From Allobosea sp. Root381 (lineage in GTDB: Bacteria > Pseudomonadota > Alphaproteobacteria > Rhizobiales > Beijerinckiaceae): a stretch of 64,000 nucleotides of DNA. Below the pieces are notes generated by a model. It did no database searches. It saw nothing but the letters and a program-made list of their open reading frames with translations, and was not told the origin of the DNA. A program made the position numbers and the translations under genes. The DNA lies in contig NZ_LMJT01000001.1 in the NCBI RefSeq assembly GCF_001429395.1, forward strand, positions 212,739-276,738, given 5' to 3'. The number at the start of each line of letters is the position of its first letter. Within the stretch, counting starts at the first letter, position 1. Below are positions 62,258-64,000 of the stretch, piece by piece.

Positions 62258-63487
62258 TCACGCATTCGCGACGCGCCAAGCCGCACTGAGCAGGACGTTC
62301 GCGCCCGCCGCCATGTCCTCGTCGGTGCTGAACTCGGCCGGATTGTGCGAGAGGCCGCCGATCGAGGGAATGAAGACCATCGCGGTCGGGCAGAGCCGCG
62401 ACATCATCTGAGCGTCGTGGCCGGCCCCCGATATCATGCGGCGGGCGGACAGGCCGAGTTCGGCGGCGCTTTGCTCGACGGTCGCGATCAGCTCCTCCGC
62501 AAAGGGCGTGGCCGGGAAGCGGGCGAGATCGCGGAAGCCGATCTCGATGCCGTCGCGGGCCGAAAGCTCGGCGCAGAAGGTCCGGATCGCGGCCTCCGCC
62601 TCCGCCAGCAGGGCATCGTCCGGATTGCGCAGGTCGAGCGTCATGACGACGGTCTCGGGCACGACGTTGACGTTGGCCGGCTGCACGCGGATCACGCCGG
62701 AATTGGCGAGCTGACCGGGGATCGTCCTGGTCACCTCGTTGGCGAAGATGTTGATGCGCGCGGCCGCCAGGCCCGGGTCCTTGCGATAGGCCATCGGCGT
62801 CGTGCCGGCATGGCTCGGGCGGCCCTTGAGCGTCAGCTCCAGCCAGCAGATGCCCTGAATGCCGGTGACCGCGCCAAGGCCACCGCCTTCATTCTCCAGC
62901 ACCGGCCCCTGCTCGATATGCAGTTCGAGATAGGCATGCGCCGGCAGGAAGCCCGGCTCCTCGGCGCCCTCATAGCCGATGCGCCGCAGTTCCGCGCCGA
63001 GCGCGGCGCCCTCCGCATCCAGCTCGGCATGCGCCGCCGCGACGCTCATGCCACCAGCCCAGACATAGGAGCCGAGCATGTCGGGATGGAAGCGCGCGCC
63101 CTCCTCGTTGGTGAAGGCGATCACGGCCATGTCGCGCTTCGGCGTCACGCCGGCATCGCGCAGCGTCGCCAGCACCTCGACCCCGGCGACCACGCCGAGC
63201 GCCCCGTCGAACCGGCCGCCCGTCCCGACGGTGTCGATATGCGAGCCCATGATCACGGCCGGGCCGTCCTCGCGGCCCTTGAGGATGCCGACGATATTGC
63301 CGATCGCATCGATCTTTACATCGAGGCCGAGCGCCTTCATCTCGGCGACCAGCCAGTCGCGCCCCTGCCGGTCCTCGTCTGTCAAGGCGAGCCGTCGGCA
63401 ACCGCCTTCGGGAGTAGCGCCGATCACCGAGAGTGCTGTCAGGCGCGACACCAGTCGCCCGCCATCGATTCTCAGATTGCTGCTCAT
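62258..63487 (-). CDS. M20-family N-carbamoyl-L-amino-acid hydrolase / allantoate amidohydrolase-like
   Basis: Metal-dependent amidase of the hydantoinase/carbamoylase (Zn) family, 409 residues. Metal ligands are visible at H83 (GSHIDTVGTGGRFDG), D94, E129 (FTNEEGARFHPDM) and the later HIEQGPVLE, with the dimerisation-domain substrate motif GRPSHAGTTPMAYRKD and SGAGHDAQMMSRLCPTAMVF. The family includes L-carbamoylases, beta-ureidopropionase and allantoate/ureidoglycine amidohydrolases, which cannot be separated by eye. With purine catabolism at the other end of the window, an allantoate role is possible, but the adjacent amidase suggests amide degradation. Confidence 0.88.
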   Translation of the reverse strand: MSSNLRIDGGRLVSRLTALSVIGATPEGGCRRLALTDEDRQGRDWLVAEMKALGLDVKIDAIGNIVGILKGREDGPAVIMGSHIDTVGTGGRFDGALGVVAGVEVLATLRDAGVTPKRDMAVIAFTNEEGARFHPDMLGSYVWAGGMSVAAAHAELDAEGAALGAELRRIGYEGAEEPGFLPAHAYLELHIEQGPVLENEGGGLGAVTGIQGICWLELTLKGRPSHAGTTPMAYRKDPGLAAARINIFANEVTRTIPGQLANSGVIRVQPANVNVVPETVVMTLDLRNPDDALLAEAEAAIRTFCAELSARDGIEIGFRDLARFPATPFAEELIATVEQSAAELGLSARRMISGAGHDAQMMSRLCPTAMVFIPSIGGLSHNPAEFSTDEDMAAGANVLLSAAWRVANA

Positions 63488-63736
63488 CGGTTGTCACTCC
63501 CAGGCCTGCAGGTCGCAGCTGGGCGCAGGCAAGATACAAGCCGCACGCCCTGTCGCGACCATCTTCCATAGTCAACCGGGCGGGCCGCTGTCGATGGCCG
63601 CGCTGGCCGTGGGTGACCACGCCTGACGCACAGCGGCGGTGCGCCAGGGCAGATATGGTCATCGCTCTACGGCGACATCGCCAGCATCATGATCGCGGTG
63701 GGGAGCAGCGCCTGAGAAGCGGCCCGCCGTGTTCGG

Positions 63737-64000
63737 TCAGAACTCTTCCCAGCCAGCGTCGCTGGCGCGGCTGTTCGCGACCTTCTTCATGGGGGCAGGC
63801 GTGCGATGGCGCGGCTCGGCGGTCTGATGCCGGGGCTCGGCTTCCCTCGGGACATGTGTCCTGGTCTGCGCGAAAGCGGATTCGGCGAGCCTGCGCAGGC
63901 GCTCCGGCTCGGAGTTCGCCGCGCCCTGCTCCTGTCCGGTCCTGAATGCCGCGACGAGGTCGTTGAGCTGGCCGATGCGGGAGGAGAGCGAGGCGGCCGA
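63737..64000 (-). CDS. Methyl-accepting chemotaxis protein, C-terminal end only
   Basis: The last 87 residues of a chemoreceptor; the rest lies beyond the window. The visible part starts SAASLSSRIGQLNDLVAAFR, the end of the MCP signalling coiled coil, followed by a disordered His/Pro/Arg-rich linker of about 50 residues and the terminal DAGWEEF. The final GWEEF fits the x-W-x-x-F pentapeptide that tethers CheR and CheB to chemoreceptors. The stop is at 63737-63739. No start can be given. Confidence 0.82.
   Translation of the reverse strand, partial: SAASLSSRIGQLNDLVAAFRTGQEQGAANSEPERLRRLAESAFAQTRTHVPREAEPRHQTAEPRHRTPAPMKKVANSRASDAGWEEF

Overview
The window is GC-rich DNA of alphaproteobacterial character. 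Its gene content (a >2,000-residue growth-pole-ring-like coiled-coil protein, STAS-MlaE/MlaF/MlaD/lipoprotein lipid transporter, BMP-type purine ABC transporter beside xanthine dehydrogenase, many ABC importers with Tat or Sec binding proteins) points to Hyphomicrobiales, most likely a Bosea/Bradyrhizobium-like soil or plant-associated bacterium. The lineage is inferred from gene content only. I see no rRNA, tRNA, CRISPR array, phage or transposase gene. I call 55 protein genes; two of them run off the window ends.

Region 1 (1-11.2 kb) is purine catabolism and uptake. A guanine deaminase gene (partial) diverges from xdhA-xdhB-xdhC, followed by a four-gene BMP-family ABC importer (ATPase, two permeases, binding protein). 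Together they would import purines or nucleosides and convert guanine to xanthine to urate. xdhA carries an in-frame palindromic repeat, the most striking oddity of the window.

Region 2 (11.4-18.5 kb) is a LIV-type ABC importer, a cupin gene, a PilZ gene and a convergent PhzS-like flavin monooxygenase. Nearly identical 18-bp palindromes lie in front of the importer and of the monooxygenase, suggesting one regulator for uptake and breakdown of an unidentified, probably aromatic, substrate.

Region 3 (18.7-35.4 kb) is mostly housekeeping and envelope: HU, a CoxE-type VWA protein, a small membrane protein, a universal stress protein, an MFS carrier, an adrenodoxin-type ferredoxin, an orphan HPt protein, the giant GPR-like protein, the Mla-type lipid transport operon and an uncharacterised 308-residue protein.

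Region 4 (35.4-44.8 kb) holds an NMT1/SsuA-type ABC importer divergent from a creatininase-family amidohydrolase, a soxR/flavin-reductase pair with a SoxR box between them, malonyl-CoA synthetase plus malonyl-CoA decarboxylase, and a DUF1537 sugar-acid kinase.

Region 5 (45.1-63.5 kb) is an amide/peptide/D-amino-acid scavenging island. One plus-strand run (binding protein, two permeases, cytoplasmic-type gamma-glutamyltransferase, DUF1028) converges on an eight-gene minus-strand run (binding protein, two permeases, N-carbamoyl-D-amino-acid hydrolase, amidohydrolase, GNAT, RidA, D-threonine-aldolase-like PLP enzyme). A secreted amidohydrolase, an amidase and an M20 carbamoylase follow. Neither peptide-type importer has an ATPase gene here. 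The window ends in the C-terminus of a chemoreceptor.

Four families of palindromic intergenic repeats (called A-D below) are scattered through the window. They often sit exactly between a binding-protein gene and its permease genes.
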